Below are positions 20,112 through 30,789 of a stretch of 48,237 bases of DNA, in pieces (within the stretch, counting starts at the first letter, position 1; every line of letters starts with the position of its first letter). Source of the DNA: an uncultured beta proteobacterium (GTDB lineage: Bacteria > Pseudomonadota > Gammaproteobacteria > Burkholderiales > Burkholderiaceae); the NCBI GenBank assembly GCA_903846025.1, contig CAIMZP010000088.1, positions 1 through 48,237 on the forward strand, in the 5' to 3' direction. The translations under genes were made by a program, and so were the position numbers. The notes beneath the pieces are model-generated. The model did not search any database. It worked only from the letters and a program-made list of their open reading frames with translations, and had not been told where the DNA came from.

Positions 20112-21112
20112 ATTATTTTAGGATTTTTAATCCACCGCCAAGAGTCATTGCAAATATCAGATAACCCTCTTTTTGCTTCCCAGCCAAGCACAGTCTTTGC
20201 TTTATCGGCGCTAGCATAGTATTCAGGTAAGTCGCCAGGGCGCCTATTTACCACTTGGTAAGGAATTGAATGGCTGCTGACTTGTTCAAAGCAATGAATA
20301 ATCTCTAAAACGCTGTAACTTTTACCGCTACCAATATTAAATATATGGAGCCGGGGGTTATTTTTTATCCAATTGAGCGCCGCTAAGTGGCCCTCCGCTA
20401 AATCCATTACATGGATGTAATCGCGTTTTCCAGTTCCATCAGGTGTGTCGTAATCATCGCCAAAAATATTTAAGAGGGGAAGCTTTCCGCTAACGACTTG
20501 ACCAATAACTGGCATTAAATTATTTGGGATCCCGTTTGGATCTTCTCCAATTAGGCCAGACTCATGAGCCCCAACTGGATTGAAATATCTAAGACATGCA
20601 ATGCTCCATGCTTTATCACTCACAGCTAGATCATGAAGCATTTCTTCTATTTGAAGCTTGTTTCGTCCATAGGGATTGGTCGGGGCAGTGGGGTGATCTT
20701 CGTCATAAGGAAGATATACAGGATTGCCGTATACGGTGGCGCTACTACTAAAGACCAATGTTTTTATATTGGCAGACTGCATAGCCTGTAACAGACTGAT
20801 GCTTCCCTGAACGTTATTTGCGTAGTATTCGATAGGCTTTTGGGAGGACTCTCCAACAGCTTTTAATCCTGCTAAGTGAATAACTATCTCAATCTTTTCA
20901 TTCACTAAAGTGTTAAATAGTTTTTCTGTATCGCGTATGTCACCATTGGTAAAAGCTATATCTTTGGAGGTAATTTTTTTAATTCGATTTAAGGTATCAA
21001 TATTACTGTTACAAAGATTGTCATAAATATGAACTTGATGGCCCGCCTCTGATAGAAGTATGGCGGTATGGCTACCGATATACCCCATACCGCCTGTTAG
21101 TAGGATATTCAA
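20108..21112 (-). CDS. galE: UDP-glucose 4-epimerase
   Basis: NILLTGGMGYIGSHTAILLSEAG, SSSATVYG, YGRNKLQIEEML, NPVGAHESGLIGEDPNGIPNNLMPVI. Confidence 0.95.
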   Translation of the reverse strand: MNILLTGGMGYIGSHTAILLSEAGHQVHIYDNLCNSNIDTLNRIKKITSKDIAFTNGDIRDTEKLFNTLVNEKIEIVIHLAGLKAVGESSQKPIEYYANNVQGSISLLQAMQSANIKTLVFSSSATVYGNPVYLPYDEDHPTAPTNPYGRNKLQIEEMLHDLAVSDKAWSIACLRYFNPVGAHESGLIGEDPNGIPNNLMPVIGQVVSGKLPLLNIFGDDYDTPDGTGKRDYIHVMDLAEGHLAALNWIKNNPRLHIFNIGSGKSYSVLEIIHCFEQVSSHSIPYQVVNRRPGDLPEYYASADKAKTVLGWEAKRGLSDICNDSWRWIKNPKII

Positions 21113-21131
21113 ATATGCTCCTTAAATATGA

Positions 21132-22595
21132 TTAACTTAGAACAATATCGTACTGCTCTTGGCGGAAAGTACCTTCGGCCTGGAGTTTAATTGGTTTGCT
21201 AATAAAGTCGCCTAGTTGCGCCAAGAATTGATTTTCTTCTTCTAGAAATAAATCAATAACATCTGGGGCGGCGACTATCCTAAATTCTTTGGGGTTAAAT
21301 TGGCGATGCTCACGGACGATTTCACGTAATATTTCATAGCAAATTGTTTGGGAAGTTTTCACTTCACCTTTGCCTGCACAAGTCGGGCATGGTTCGCAGG
21401 TTATGTGTGCCAAAGATTCACGAGTACGTTTGCGCGTCATTTCCACCAAGCCTAAAGCAGAGAACTCACTCACTGAGGTGCGAGCATGATCACGCTCTAA
21501 ATTGCGTTTGAGTTCATGCAAGACGGATTCCTGATGGTCTTTACCAACCATGTCAATAAAATCAATGATGATGATGCCGCCTAAATTTCGCAAGCGTAAC
21601 TGGCGGGCAATAGATTGAGCTGCTTCCAGATTTGTTTTAAAGACAGTGTCATCCAGATTGCGGGCACCGACATAACTGCCTGTATTGACATCAATTGTTG
21701 TCATGGATTCGGTTTGGTCAATCATCAGATACCCACCAGATTTCAGATCGACCCTACGACCTAATGCTTTGTTAATTTCTGTATCTACATCAAACAAATC
21801 AAAGAGGGCACGTTCACCCCGATGAAGTGTCAGTTTATCCAAAAGGTTGGGCATGTAATGGGTTGCAAAGGACTTGAGCTTTTCAAAGTTTTCTGCAGAG
21901 TCCACGCGAATTTGGGTGGTCTCTTCACCCGCTAAATCTCTCAGTACGCGTTCCGCCAAACTCAAATCCTGATAAAGAAGACTGGGTGCCGCTTGATAGT
22001 TAACCGCTTCACGAATCTTTTCCCAGGTCGTGCGCAAATAATGCATATCGTGCTTTAATTCTTTATCCGTGGCATCTTGTGCGCTAGTGCGCACGATAAT
22101 CCCCCCTTTTTCATCAGCAGGCATCAGGCCGGTTAGACGTGCTTTAATCGCCTCCCGCTCCTCAGGTTTATCGATGCGCTGGGAAACGCCAATATATTTC
22201 TCGGTTGTAGTGTCGCTACCAGCTGGTGGCAAGTAAACCAAATTACGTCCTGCAATGCTAAGTTGAGTAGTAAGACGAGCACCTTTGGTTCCTAGTGGGT
22301 CTTTGAGCACTTGCACTAAAACATTTTGCCCTTCGAAGAGTAGTTTTTCAATTTGGGCTTGAGGATTGTTTTGGGTAATATCGGCCACGTGCATGAAGGC
22401 GGTGCGCTCTAAACCGATTTCAATAAAGGCAGATTGCATTCCTGGCAAAACGCGAACTACCTTTGCAAGGTAAATGTTCCCCACAATGCCACGCTGGCGA
22501 GTTCGCTCAATTTGGAGTTCCTGAACAGCGCCTTGTTGAATTAAAGCCACCCGTGTTTCTTGGGGGGTAATGTTTATTAGGATCTCTTCGTTCAT
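21132..22595 (-). CDS. rng: ribonuclease G
   Basis: S1-type N-terminus GNIYLAKVVRVLPGMQSAFIEIGLERTAFMHV; GGYLMIDQTESMTTIDVNTG; CPTCAGKGEVKT zinc link. Confidence 0.93.
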   Translation of the reverse strand: MNEEILINITPQETRVALIQQGAVQELQIERTRQRGIVGNIYLAKVVRVLPGMQSAFIEIGLERTAFMHVADITQNNPQAQIEKLLFEGQNVLVQVLKDPLGTKGARLTTQLSIAGRNLVYLPPAGSDTTTEKYIGVSQRIDKPEEREAIKARLTGLMPADEKGGIIVRTSAQDATDKELKHDMHYLRTTWEKIREAVNYQAAPSLLYQDLSLAERVLRDLAGEETTQIRVDSAENFEKLKSFATHYMPNLLDKLTLHRGERALFDLFDVDTEINKALGRRVDLKSGGYLMIDQTESMTTIDVNTGSYVGARNLDDTVFKTNLEAAQSIARQLRLRNLGGIIIIDFIDMVGKDHQESVLHELKRNLERDHARTSVSEFSALGLVEMTRKRTRESLAHITCEPCPTCAGKGEVKTSQTICYEILREIVREHRQFNPKEFRIVAAPDVIDLFLEEENQFLAQLGDFISKPIKLQAEGTFRQEQYDIVLS

Positions 22596-23215
22596 ATGCG
22601 GGCAACTTTAGCGTGATCCAAAAGTTGGCTCACTTCGAAAATAGGAAGACCCATGATACCGCTATAGCTTCCTGTAATTGTGGGGATAAAGGCGCCACCA
22701 AGTCCCTGAATGCCGTAAGCACCAGCTTTACCAAAAGGCTCACCGCTGGCGATATAGGTAGCAATCTGTTCGGAAGACAAATGAGAAAATGCCACCTGAG
22801 AAACCTGCACTACGTAGAGTGGTTGACTATTCGGCTCTACTAACAAAACAACTGCTGTCAGGACTTCATGCACTTTTCCACTCAGCATTTCTAGAATGCG
22901 TACTGCGTCAGCAGTATCAATAGGTTTTCCTAGAATCTCTCCAGCTATGCTACTTGGCAAACTCACGGTAGTGTCTGCGCACAAAATGGGTGCCCAGGGC
23001 CGTTTACTCTTGGTCCAACGATCCAAAGCTATCGTACTTTTTGCAAGGGTCACGCGCTTAACGTAGTCATGTGCTTTTTCGTGAGGAATAGGGATTTCTA
23101 AGGTCTCAGTATCTTCGTGTAGCTCAGCAGTAAGCATTTCAAATTGAACGCCAATTTGTTTGAGTAGTTCTTGGCGGCGAGGACTTTGTGAGGCTAGATA
23201 AATGTAGGGATACAT
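22592..23215 (-). CDS. Maf family nucleoside triphosphate pyrophosphatase
   Basis: YLASQSPRRQELLKQIG, CADTTVSL, YGIQGLGGAFIPTITGSYSGIMGLPIFE. Confidence 0.94.
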   Translation of the reverse strand: MYPYIYLASQSPRRQELLKQIGVQFEMLTAELHEDTETLEIPIPHEKAHDYVKRVTLAKSTIALDRWTKSKRPWAPILCADTTVSLPSSIAGEILGKPIDTADAVRILEMLSGKVHEVLTAVVLLVEPNSQPLYVVQVSQVAFSHLSSEQIATYIASGEPFGKAGAYGIQGLGGAFIPTITGSYSGIMGLPIFEVSQLLDHAKVARI

Positions 23216-23238
23216 AAGTATTTTCTTAAAAAAGAAGC

Positions 23239-23682
23239 TTACTCACGATGATACGGGTGTCCTTGCAAGATGGTCCAGGCGCGGTATAACTGCTCTACTA
23301 GCAAGACCCTAGCCATGGCATGAGGAAGCGTTAAGCTGGAAAGTCGCCACAGTGCTTGGGCATTAGTCTTCAGGGCGGCATCTAAGCCATCAGCCCCGCC
23401 AATTAAGAAGGTGACGTCAAATCCTTCTTGTCGCCAACTGGCTAATTGAGTAGCGAGGTTCTGGGTGGTTTGATCTTTGCCGCGCTCATCCAGGGCAATC
23501 ACGCGAGAGCCTTTAGGGATTGCTGCGGCTATCTTGATGGCTTCCTTAGCTGGCGTGAGATCAGGCTTAATTTCTTTAATGTCAATACTGCAATCAGTGG
23601 GCATCCGCTTAACATAATCATGGGTTGCAGTTGCAACCCAATCAGGCATTCTATGACCAACAGAAACGATGGTTAGGCGCAT
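23239..23682 (-). CDS. rlmH: 23S rRNA (pseudouridine1915-N3)-methyltransferase RlmH
   Basis: [59 protein letters not shown]. Confidence 0.96.
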   Translation of the reverse strand: MRLTIVSVGHRMPDWVATATHDYVKRMPTDCSIDIKEIKPDLTPAKEAIKIAAAIPKGSRVIALDERGKDQTTQNLATQLASWRQEGFDVTFLIGGADGLDAALKTNAQALWRLSSLTLPHAMARVLLVEQLYRAWTILQGHPYHRE

Positions 23683-23696
23683 TGCCTGCCTACCAA

Positions 23697-24092
23697 TTAC
23701 TCTTCGTCGTCTTCATCAGGTTCGCTGGCCTTAGCTAAGCCTTTTGCGCTAGCCAACTTCACACGCACGGGTTTAGCGCCCCACATACCTTCAAGCTGAT
23801 AGTAAGAGCGCAACAAAGGTTGCATGATATGTACCACAATATCGCCACAATCAACCAGCACCCATTCACCCGTTTCTAGACCCTCTACGGAGATGACTTC
23901 ACCACCCTTGGTGTTGACGTCTTCTTTAACGCACATTGCTAGAGAACGAGTTTGTCGATTACTTGTGCCGGTGGCAATAATGACGCGATCGAATAAGTCA
24001 CTCAACTTAGTCGTGTCGTAAACCCGAATATCTTGAGCTTTAAGATCTTCTAAGGCATCAATAATGACGCGCTGTAATTTTTTTAATTCCAT
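23697..24092 (-). CDS. rsfS: ribosome silencing factor RsfS
   Basis: [57 protein letters not shown]. Confidence 0.95.
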   Translation of the reverse strand: MELKKLQRVIIDALEDLKAQDIRVYDTTKLSDLFDRVIIATGTSNRQTRSLAMCVKEDVNTKGGEVISVEGLETGEWVLVDCGDIVVHIMQPLLRSYYQLEGMWGAKPVRVKLASAKGLAKASEPDEDDEE

Positions 24093-24148
24093 AATTTCTC
24101 TGTTATTTTTTCTTTTATGTTTTGTATATAGGGGTGATCTTAGCTTGA

Positions 24149-24853
24149 TTATTTATATAAGCCCAGATTTGTAATGATTTCTAAAGTATGTGAAGGGATT
24201 TGTGAAGGCCCAATAGAGGCTCTAAAGGATGATTTTAGGTTTTTGCGTAATTCAGTCGATGACAGGTCAACTGACAAGGTTTCATCAAGGTATATGCGGC
24301 CAAATGGGGTATTTTCAAGGGCGGCAGCGTCATTACTTTGGCGTGAAGTGAGGAATTCCTTAATTTGGATGCTTAATTCACTTCCAAGGGAGCAGCGGGG
24401 TCTACTGGCAACTGCTAAGTTGACGAAATCTGTAATCCCCTCCCAGCAATGCCATGTGGGCAGTTGCATGAAAGAATCTGCTCCCATGAGCCAAATCAGG
24501 CTTGCAGTTGATCCAAAACGCTGTCTTAAGGCTTTGGCTGTATCAATAGCGTAGCTGGGCCCAGACCTTTCGATTTCGATGCGATCGACACCAATTCGAG
24601 TCGAAATCTTGAGATATAAAAATGCTCTTGCCAAATCAATGCCGGCTGCCTCAGTCAGTCGATAGCGAATTTCTGCAGGCGTAATTCTAGAGTCTTTCTG
24701 CCAAGGTTCACCGCTAGGAATAAGTAGTAACTCATCTAACTGAAAGAGTTTTGCAAAATGCGTTGCGAGCTTCAGGTGACCTAAATGGGGTGGATCAAAT
24801 GTACCGCCCAATATGCCGATTCTTTTTTGAGAGTTCAAGGTGGTGGCAATCAA
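24149..24853 (-). CDS. nadD: nicotinate-nucleotide adenylyltransferase
   Basis: IGILGGTFDPPHLGHLKLA, LIWLMGADSFMQLPTWHCWEGI, LSSTELRK. Confidence 0.94.
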   Translation of the reverse strand: MIATTLNSQKRIGILGGTFDPPHLGHLKLATHFAKLFQLDELLLIPSGEPWQKDSRITPAEIRYRLTEAAGIDLARAFLYLKISTRIGVDRIEIERSGPSYAIDTAKALRQRFGSTASLIWLMGADSFMQLPTWHCWEGITDFVNLAVASRPRCSLGSELSIQIKEFLTSRQSNDAAALENTPFGRIYLDETLSVDLSSTELRKNLKSSFRASIGPSQIPSHTLEIITNLGLYK

Positions 24854-24854
24854 A

Positions 24855-25790
24855 CTAAGCTAACCAATCGCGTGGTTTAAGGTAATACTCATAGAGCTTC
24901 GCCTCAGGGGTTCCGGGAGAAGGTTGCCAGTTGTACCACCACTGAACCACTGGGGGCATCGACATCAAAATAGATTCTGTACGGCCTCCTGAATGCAGGC
25001 CAAAGATAGTCCCACGATCAAAAATCAAGTTGTACTCAACATAGCGACCTCGTCGGTATTCTTGAAATGATTTTTCTTCTGGCGTATAAATCTCTTTGTG
25101 GCGTCGCTCAACAATGGGCAGGTAGGCGTTAATAAAGGCATCACCTACTGCACGGGTCATAGCGAAACTTTGCTCGAACCCTAAAGCATTAAAATCATCA
25201 AAGAATACGCCGCCAATGCCGCGTGGTTCTTCACGATGCTTTAAATAGAAATACTCATCACACCATTTTTTAAAGCGGGGATAGAGATCTTCTCCAAACG
25301 GATTTAAGGCATCTTTTGCAGTCTGATGAAAATGTTTGCAGTCTTCGTCTACGCCATAGTACGGAGTTAAATCAAAGCCACCCCCAAACCACCATACTGG
25401 TTCTTTATCAGGTGCCTGCGCAATGAAGCAGCGCACATTCATATGGGTTGTGGGTACCTTGGGATTACGAGGGTGAAAAACTAAAGAAACCCCCATTGCC
25501 TCAAAACTTCGACCAGCTACTTCAGGGCGGTGGTGCGAAGCGGAAGGGGGCATTTGATCGCCACGCACGTGCGAGAAGCCCACCCCACCTTTTTCTAAAA
25601 TATTGCCATCATTTAAAATACAGGTTCGCCCATAACCCTTCAGCTTGCTATCTTCTGGTTTTTGCCAGTTATCCGCTACAAATACTTCGCCATCCAAAGC
25701 ACTCATTGCTGATGTAATGCGATCTTGTAGGCCTAGAAAATAATCCTTCAAAGCGGCAATATCGATCTGAGTCTGTAAATTAAATGGCAA
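24855..25790 (-). CDS. hemF: oxygen-dependent coproporphyrinogen III oxidase
   Basis: [77 protein letters not shown]. Confidence 0.97.
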   Translation of the reverse strand: MPFNLQTQIDIAALKDYFLGLQDRITSAMSALDGEVFVADNWQKPEDSKLKGYGRTCILNDGNILEKGGVGFSHVRGDQMPPSASHHRPEVAGRSFEAMGVSLVFHPRNPKVPTTHMNVRCFIAQAPDKEPVWWFGGGFDLTPYYGVDEDCKHFHQTAKDALNPFGEDLYPRFKKWCDEYFYLKHREEPRGIGGVFFDDFNALGFEQSFAMTRAVGDAFINAYLPIVERRHKEIYTPEEKSFQEYRRGRYVEYNLIFDRGTIFGLHSGGRTESILMSMPPVVQWWYNWQPSPGTPEAKLYEYYLKPRDWLA

Positions 25791-25825
25791 GGGTAATATT
25801 TTCTAAATGAATGAAATACATGCTT

Positions 25826-27103
25826 TTACTTGATGGCGCGATAGCCAACATCCTTGCGATATTGCATGCCGTTAAATTGAATGTTGACAATGGCATCGTA
25901 AGCTTTTTGTTGGGCGCCGCGCACGGTATCAGCTAGGCCAACAACACACATGACCCGTCCGCCAGAAGTTATTAACTTTCCATTTTCGAGCGTAGTGCCT
26001 GCCTGGAAGGTAAGCTGATCATCAGTATCTGAGGGTACGCCGGTGATGATATCTCCATTACGCGGGGTATCTGGATAATTATATGCAGCAAGAACAACGC
26101 CTAAGGCGGTGCGACGATCCCACTCTAGATCAACTTCGCTGAGCGTTCCATCAATTGCATGATCAAGCGCATTTACCAAATCACTGCGTAAACGGGCCAT
26201 GATGGGTTGAGTCTCCGGATCACCCATCCGGCAATTAAACTCGAGACACTTGATTTTTCCATCTGGAGAAATCATTAGGCCGGCATATAAGAATCCCGTG
26301 TAGGGCAGACCGTCTGCTTCCATACCCTTTACTGTTGGCATAATCACTTCGCGCAAAGCGCGCGCATGAATCTCTGGGCTAACTACCGGCGCCGGAGAGT
26401 AAGCGCCCATACCACCGGTATTGGGGCCTTCATCACCATCGAGTAAGCGTTTGTGATCCTGACTGGTTGCTAGCGGTAAAACATTTTTCCCATCCACCAT
26501 CACAATAAAGCTAGCTTCTTCACCTGTGATGAACTCTTCAATGACAACCCGAGCCCCAGCATTGCCAAATTTATTATCTGCCAACATTGTTTCAACTGCT
26601 GCATGAGCCTCTTCAAGACTCATTGCTACAACAACACCTTTACCTGCGGCTAAGCCGTCGGCCTTAATCACAATCGGTGCGCCCTTAGCATCAATATAAG
26701 CATGCGCCTCCAAGGGGTTGGAGAAGGTTTGGTATTCCGCTGTTGGAATACCGTGACGCTTCATAAACGCCTTAGAAAAATCTTTTGAAGACTCTAGTTG
26801 AGCCGCCAATTGAGTGGGTCCAAAAATACGTAGGCCGTTATTGCGAAAGACATCCACAATGCCTGCAGCCAATGGAGCTTCTGGGCCAACTACGGTTAAG
26901 TGAATTTTTTCTCGCCTAGCAAAATCTGCGAGATCCTGCAGATCAGAGATGGGTAAATTTTGAATACCCGCAGTAACTTGTTTGGCGGTGGCGGTACCGC
27001 CGTTACCGGGGGCTACATAAACAGTTTGTACCCTAGGTGATTGGGCCAATTTCCAGGCTAACGCATGTTCGCGTCCACCAGAACCAACTAAAAGAATTTT
27101 CAT
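25826..27103 (-). CDS. purD: phosphoribosylamine-glycine ligase
   Basis: KILLVGSGGREHALAWKL, VVGPEAPLAAGI, IKADGLAAGKGVVVA, EGPNTGGMGAYSPAP, LEFNCRMGDPETQ. Confidence 0.97.
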   Translation of the reverse strand: MKILLVGSGGREHALAWKLAQSPRVQTVYVAPGNGGTATAKQVTAGIQNLPISDLQDLADFARREKIHLTVVGPEAPLAAGIVDVFRNNGLRIFGPTQLAAQLESSKDFSKAFMKRHGIPTAEYQTFSNPLEAHAYIDAKGAPIVIKADGLAAGKGVVVAMSLEEAHAAVETMLADNKFGNAGARVVIEEFITGEEASFIVMVDGKNVLPLATSQDHKRLLDGDEGPNTGGMGAYSPAPVVSPEIHARALREVIMPTVKGMEADGLPYTGFLYAGLMISPDGKIKCLEFNCRMGDPETQPIMARLRSDLVNALDHAIDGTLSEVDLEWDRRTALGVVLAAYNYPDTPRNGDIITGVPSDTDDQLTFQAGTTLENGKLITSGGRVMCVVGLADTVRGAQQKAYDAIVNIQFNGMQYRKDVGYRAIK

Positions 27104-27154
27104 AGCAAGCTAATAAAGTAGGTTGATAAACAATTGAATGAAGTAGATGTCAAA

Positions 27155-27874
27155 TTAAAGCGCTGCGTTACTAAACACTTCTTGTACATCATCTAAGTTC
27201 TCGAGCGCATCGAGTAGTTTTTGCATGCTATCTGCTTGATCACCCTCAAGCGTAATTTCATTTTCGGGCCGCATCGTAACCGTTGCCAACTCTGCTTTCA
27301 AACCTGCCTTTGTTAGTGCATCTTGAATAATTGAAAACTCATGAACGGGAGTGAGCACTTCAAGCGAGCCATCTTCATGCGTAATGACATCTTCCGCCCC
27401 CGCATCTAGAGCAACTTCCATTAGGCGATCTTCATTCGTGCCTGGGGCAAATAGCAGTTGGCCACAATGTTTAAATAAAAATGCCACCGATCCTTCGGCG
27501 CCCATATTGCCACCATTCTTTGCAAATGCATGGCGAACTTCGGCAACGGTACGGGTGCGGTTATCGGTTAGGCAATCCACAATGATCGCAGCGCCATTAA
27601 TGCCATAGCCCTCATACCGAATCTCTTCGTAATTAACGCCCTCAAGTGCGCCTGCACCGCGTGCAATCGCTCTTTGGACATTGTCATTGGGCATATTCGC
27701 GTCTTTTGCCTTATCGATAGCCAAGCGCAGGCGGGGATTGGTAGTGATATCTCCACCGCCCAATCTAGCTGCAACAGTAATTTCTTTGATGAGTTTGGTC
27801 CAAATCTTGCCGCGCTTTTCGTCTTGACGTCCTTTGCGGTGCTGAATATTGGCCCATTTTGAATGGCCGGCCAT
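27155..27874 (-). CDS. YebC/PmpR family DNA-binding regulatory protein
   Basis: [51 protein letters not shown]. Confidence 0.97.
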   Translation of the reverse strand: MAGHSKWANIQHRKGRQDEKRGKIWTKLIKEITVAARLGGGDITTNPRLRLAIDKAKDANMPNDNVQRAIARGAGALEGVNYEEIRYEGYGINGAAIIVDCLTDNRTRTVAEVRHAFAKNGGNMGAEGSVAFLFKHCGQLLFAPGTNEDRLMEVALDAGAEDVITHEDGSLEVLTPVHEFSIIQDALTKAGLKAELATVTMRPENEITLEGDQADSMQKLLDALENLDDVQEVFSNAAL

Positions 27875-28016
27875 ACGGGTAAGTCCTTTTGAGTAATTTG
27901 GCTATAGACCCTCATTTTAAGGGGTTCTAGATCAAATGATGGCAGTCACACCATTTTTTTTGTTACACTCTTCCCTCTTAGCACTTAGTAATGCAGTTTT
28001 TCCACTGCAAACACCT

Positions 28017-28101
28017 GCCCCGGTGATGGAATTGGTAGACGTGCCGGATTCAAAATCCGGTGCCGCAAGGCGTGGCGGTTCAAGTCCGCCCCGGGGCACC
28101 A
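28017..28101 (+). tRNA. tRNA-Leu (anticodon CAA)
   Basis: GCCCCGG acceptor pairs with CCGGGGC-ACCA; anticodon stem-loop CCGGA-TTCAAAA-TCCGG; long variable arm. Confidence 0.95.
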
Positions 28102-28318
28102 CAATTTACGGTTTCACCCTGCTAAATTGGACGCATGATCTCCATAATTGCCTACTTATCTTACGTGATCGATGTACATTCAAAACCGTTAATTTAACGT
28201 GATGATCCTCTAGCTCGCCTCATAAGAAGCCCCAAACCTAGTTTAGTAATCGATTCTATAAATTTGAACTATTACGTTCAAAATTTTTAAAGAGTCAACA
28301 ATTAAAATATTAGATTCG

Positions 28319-28513
28319 ATGATGGAGGACTTGGATATAAATGATGAGAAATTTTATAAAATAGGCAATGTAGCGCTCACGAAACTATCAATCAGATTCT
28401 GGGACGCCCTCTATGGGTTTGAAATACCTACTTCGGAGGATGCTGCTGTGCACATAAAGGCCCATCTTGTTTTACCTAATGCCTTTAAGGTCATAACTTT
28501 ATTTATCATCTAG
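28319..28513 (+). CDS. small hypothetical protein (weak)
   Basis: 64-aa ORF in an otherwise empty AT-rich interval after tRNA-Leu; no recognised family. Confidence 0.2.
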   Translation: MMEDLDINDEKFYKIGNVALTKLSIRFWDALYGFEIPTSEDAAVHIKAHLVLPNAFKVITLFII

Positions 28514-28565
28514 TCGTCAATATACTGTGATAGCCTTATACAGGGGTTCAATTTCATGACTATTT

Positions 28566-28573
28566 GGGGGGGG
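28566..28573 (+). repeat. G8 homopolymer in the ribosome-binding region of the OmpA-family lipoprotein gene
   Basis: tattt-GGGGGGGG-ataa-ATG directly read. Confidence 0.8.
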
Positions 28574-28577
28574 ATAA

Positions 28578-29117
28578 ATGATTTCAATTAGACGAGCTTT
28601 ACTAGTTTTTTCTATAGCAACAGTTGGCTTTTTAACTGCATGCGTAACTGAGCAAAAATACAATTCACTAGATCAGGCTTATGGTCAGCTTCAACAAGCT
28701 TATCAAGGCGATGAGGTTGAAATTCGACAACTTCAAGGTGAGCTGCGAATTACCATTCGCGATAAGATTTTATTCCCAGAGGGTGGATATAAACTGGATT
28801 CCAAGGCTGAGCAAGTTTTAGCTAAGATGGCGCCAACTCTTTCTGGATTTAAAAATACCAAAGTGGTTGTTCGTGGTTATACCGACAATGTATCTATTGG
28901 TGCGGAGCTGCGTAATCAAGGTATTGCTACTAATCTTGATTTATCTTCTAAAAGAGCCGATAACGTGGTTGACTACTTAATACGTAAGGGCGTCAGTCAA
29001 AGTCTTATCTCCGCTCAGGGTATGGGGGAGAGCAGTCCAGTTGCTTCTAATGCTACCTCTGAAGGAAGAGCGCAAAATCGCCGTATTGAGGTGACTTTAA
29101 TGGGTTCGGGTAACTAA
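28578..29117 (+). CDS. OmpA-family (peptidoglycan-associated type) lipoprotein
   Basis: Lipobox-like LTAC; C-terminal OmpA motif TKVVVRGYTDN...LSSKRADNVVDYLIRKGVSQSLISAQGMGESSPVASN...AQNRRIEVTL. Confidence 0.9.
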   Translation: MISIRRALLVFSIATVGFLTACVTEQKYNSLDQAYGQLQQAYQGDEVEIRQLQGELRITIRDKILFPEGGYKLDSKAEQVLAKMAPTLSGFKNTKVVVRGYTDNVSIGAELRNQGIATNLDLSSKRADNVVDYLIRKGVSQSLISAQGMGESSPVASNATSEGRAQNRRIEVTLMGSGN

Positions 29118-29146
29118 CATAGCGCTTAAATCATTAAGGAAAAAAA

Positions 29147-29545
29147 ATGAGTAACCAATTTAAAGTTTTCGCTGCATTGCTATTTTCTGCCATTTTGGCG
29201 GCTTGTTCTGGTATGCCTGATGTTACGACGGCATCATCGGATTTTGTCAGAATTAACCATGGAATTTTGACCAGTAGTTATGGCAAAACGCTGTATACCT
29301 TTGATAAAGATCAGGCTGGCTCGGGTAGGTCAGAGTGCGTGTCCACCTGTGCTGATAACTGGCCGCCAGTTTATGTAGAGTCAGGCATTAAGCTTTCCGG
29401 TGACTTTTCATCAATCAATCGTAATGATGGGCAGAAACAATTGACCTATAAAGGCAAGCCCCTTTATTTCTTTGTGAAAGATAAGAATCCTGGGGACAAG
29501 GTTGGTGATGGGGTGAATAATGTATGGCATGTTGTAACGCCATAA
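29147..29545 (+). CDS. COG4315-like predicted secreted lipoprotein
   Basis: Lipobox LAAC; GKTLYTFDKDQAGSGRSECVSTCADNWPPV and GKPLYFFVKDKNPGDKVGDGVNNVWHVV. Confidence 0.85.
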   Translation: MSNQFKVFAALLFSAILAACSGMPDVTTASSDFVRINHGILTSSYGKTLYTFDKDQAGSGRSECVSTCADNWPPVYVESGIKLSGDFSSINRNDGQKQLTYKGKPLYFFVKDKNPGDKVGDGVNNVWHVVTP

Positions 29546-29572
29546 TTTATCAATTGATTTTAAGGTTGCAAG

Positions 29573-29612
29573 AACCACCTTCTTGGGCTCAGTTCATTAG
29601 GGTGGTTTTTTA
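29573..29612 (+). terminator. intrinsic terminator candidate
   Basis: AACCACC ... GGTGGTT followed by TTTT, 28 nt after the lipoprotein stop. Confidence 0.6.
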
Positions 29613-29655
29613 ATTGCGAAGACAGCACCAGGAAATTATTTTTTAATATTGATGC

Positions 29656-30789
29656 TTATGCGCAGGCAAATTCAATCACATCTAATGCTTGAATTAACCT
29701 ACTTTTTTGAGTTCCGAAGTTAAGCCTAACAAAATCAGATTGTCCAAACTGACTTCCGGGTGAGGTCGCCAATCCAGCATCTAATAATAATTGGTACGGA
29801 TTTGGATGATTGAGATTTTTACAATCAATCCAGGCTAGATAGCTTCCTTCCATTTTTCCAATGCTTAATTTATCAATGGATTTAATTCGGTTTTGAATTA
29901 AATCGCGATTCACTCTTAAGTACTTGATCAGCTCTTGCCGCCATGGCTCACCCTTGGTTATGGCTGCCATAGTTGCAGTGTATGCAAATAAAGAAGGGGG
30001 GGCTATAGTTTCATGAAGCCCCACCCCAATGGCTTTTCGAAGCGCTGGATTTTCTGCAACTGCCCACGCAAGACCTACCCCAGGGAAATTAAATGTTTTA
30101 TTCAAAGACATCAAGGTAACTGTTCTTTTAGAAATTTCCTCGCTGAGGCTTGCTAATGGAATATGTTTTTTCTCTTCATCTAAAACTAAGCCGGCATGGA
30201 TTTCATCTGAGCATATCCATAAATTATTTTCGACACAACAATTTCCAAATTCCCTTAATTCACTTTCAGTAAAAACAGTTGAGCCAGGATTTTGAGGGTT
30301 GCAGAACAACGCTAAGGTGGTGTTTTGAGTGATGAGGTCTGGTAATGAATCGGTCGGGAAAACCCAGCGCCCATCATGTAACTGCAAGGGCATTTCATGA
30401 AATTCTCGCTCTGAACTACTGCAGGCAAGTCTTAAATGATGGTAGACGGGGTTGGGGACTAGGATGTTTTCATCTGAGTTTGTGAGTTGCTTTACAGCTG
30501 TATAAAGGCCTGACACAACGCTGGGTAAAATAACGATCCAGCTTGGATCGATCTTCCATTGATATTGTTCCAATAGGTATTGGGCAATCATGCGATTTAA
30601 TTGAAGCGGGCTATGGGTGTAGCCATAAACCCCATTTTGAACCCTATTATTGAGGGCCTCAATCACACAAGGCGGCGACTGGAAGTCCATATCAGCCACC
30701 CACAAAGGGATTGCTTTTTCCTTGTCAAACGCATCCCAGCGAATCGAATCAGTTTCTAGCCTACTGGTGGGTAAATCAAAGTCAAACAT
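29656..30789 (-). CDS. MalY/PatB-type PLP-dependent aminotransferase / C-S lyase (candidate EgtE-like)
   Basis: WVADMDFQSPPCVIEALNNRVQNGVYGYTHSP, LFCNPQNPGSTVFTESEL, SDEIHAGLVL, MSLNKTFNFPGVGLA. Confidence 0.88.
   Translation of the reverse strand: MFDFDLPTSRLETDSIRWDAFDKEKAIPLWVADMDFQSPPCVIEALNNRVQNGVYGYTHSPLQLNRMIAQYLLEQYQWKIDPSWIVILPSVVSGLYTAVKQLTNSDENILVPNPVYHHLRLACSSSEREFHEMPLQLHDGRWVFPTDSLPDLITQNTTLALFCNPQNPGSTVFTESELREFGNCCVENNLWICSDEIHAGLVLDEEKKHIPLASLSEEISKRTVTLMSLNKTFNFPGVGLAWAVAENPALRKAIGVGLHETIAPPSLFAYTATMAAITKGEPWRQELIKYLRVNRDLIQNRIKSIDKLSIGKMEGSYLAWIDCKNLNHPNPYQLLLDAGLATSPGSQFGQSDFVRLNFGTQKSRLIQALDVIEFACA

Noticed and set aside
24174-24554. 126-aa plus-strand ORF
   Set aside because: Antisense to nadD; no motif.
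27936-28202. 88-aa plus-strand ORF
   Set aside because: Reads through tRNA-Leu.
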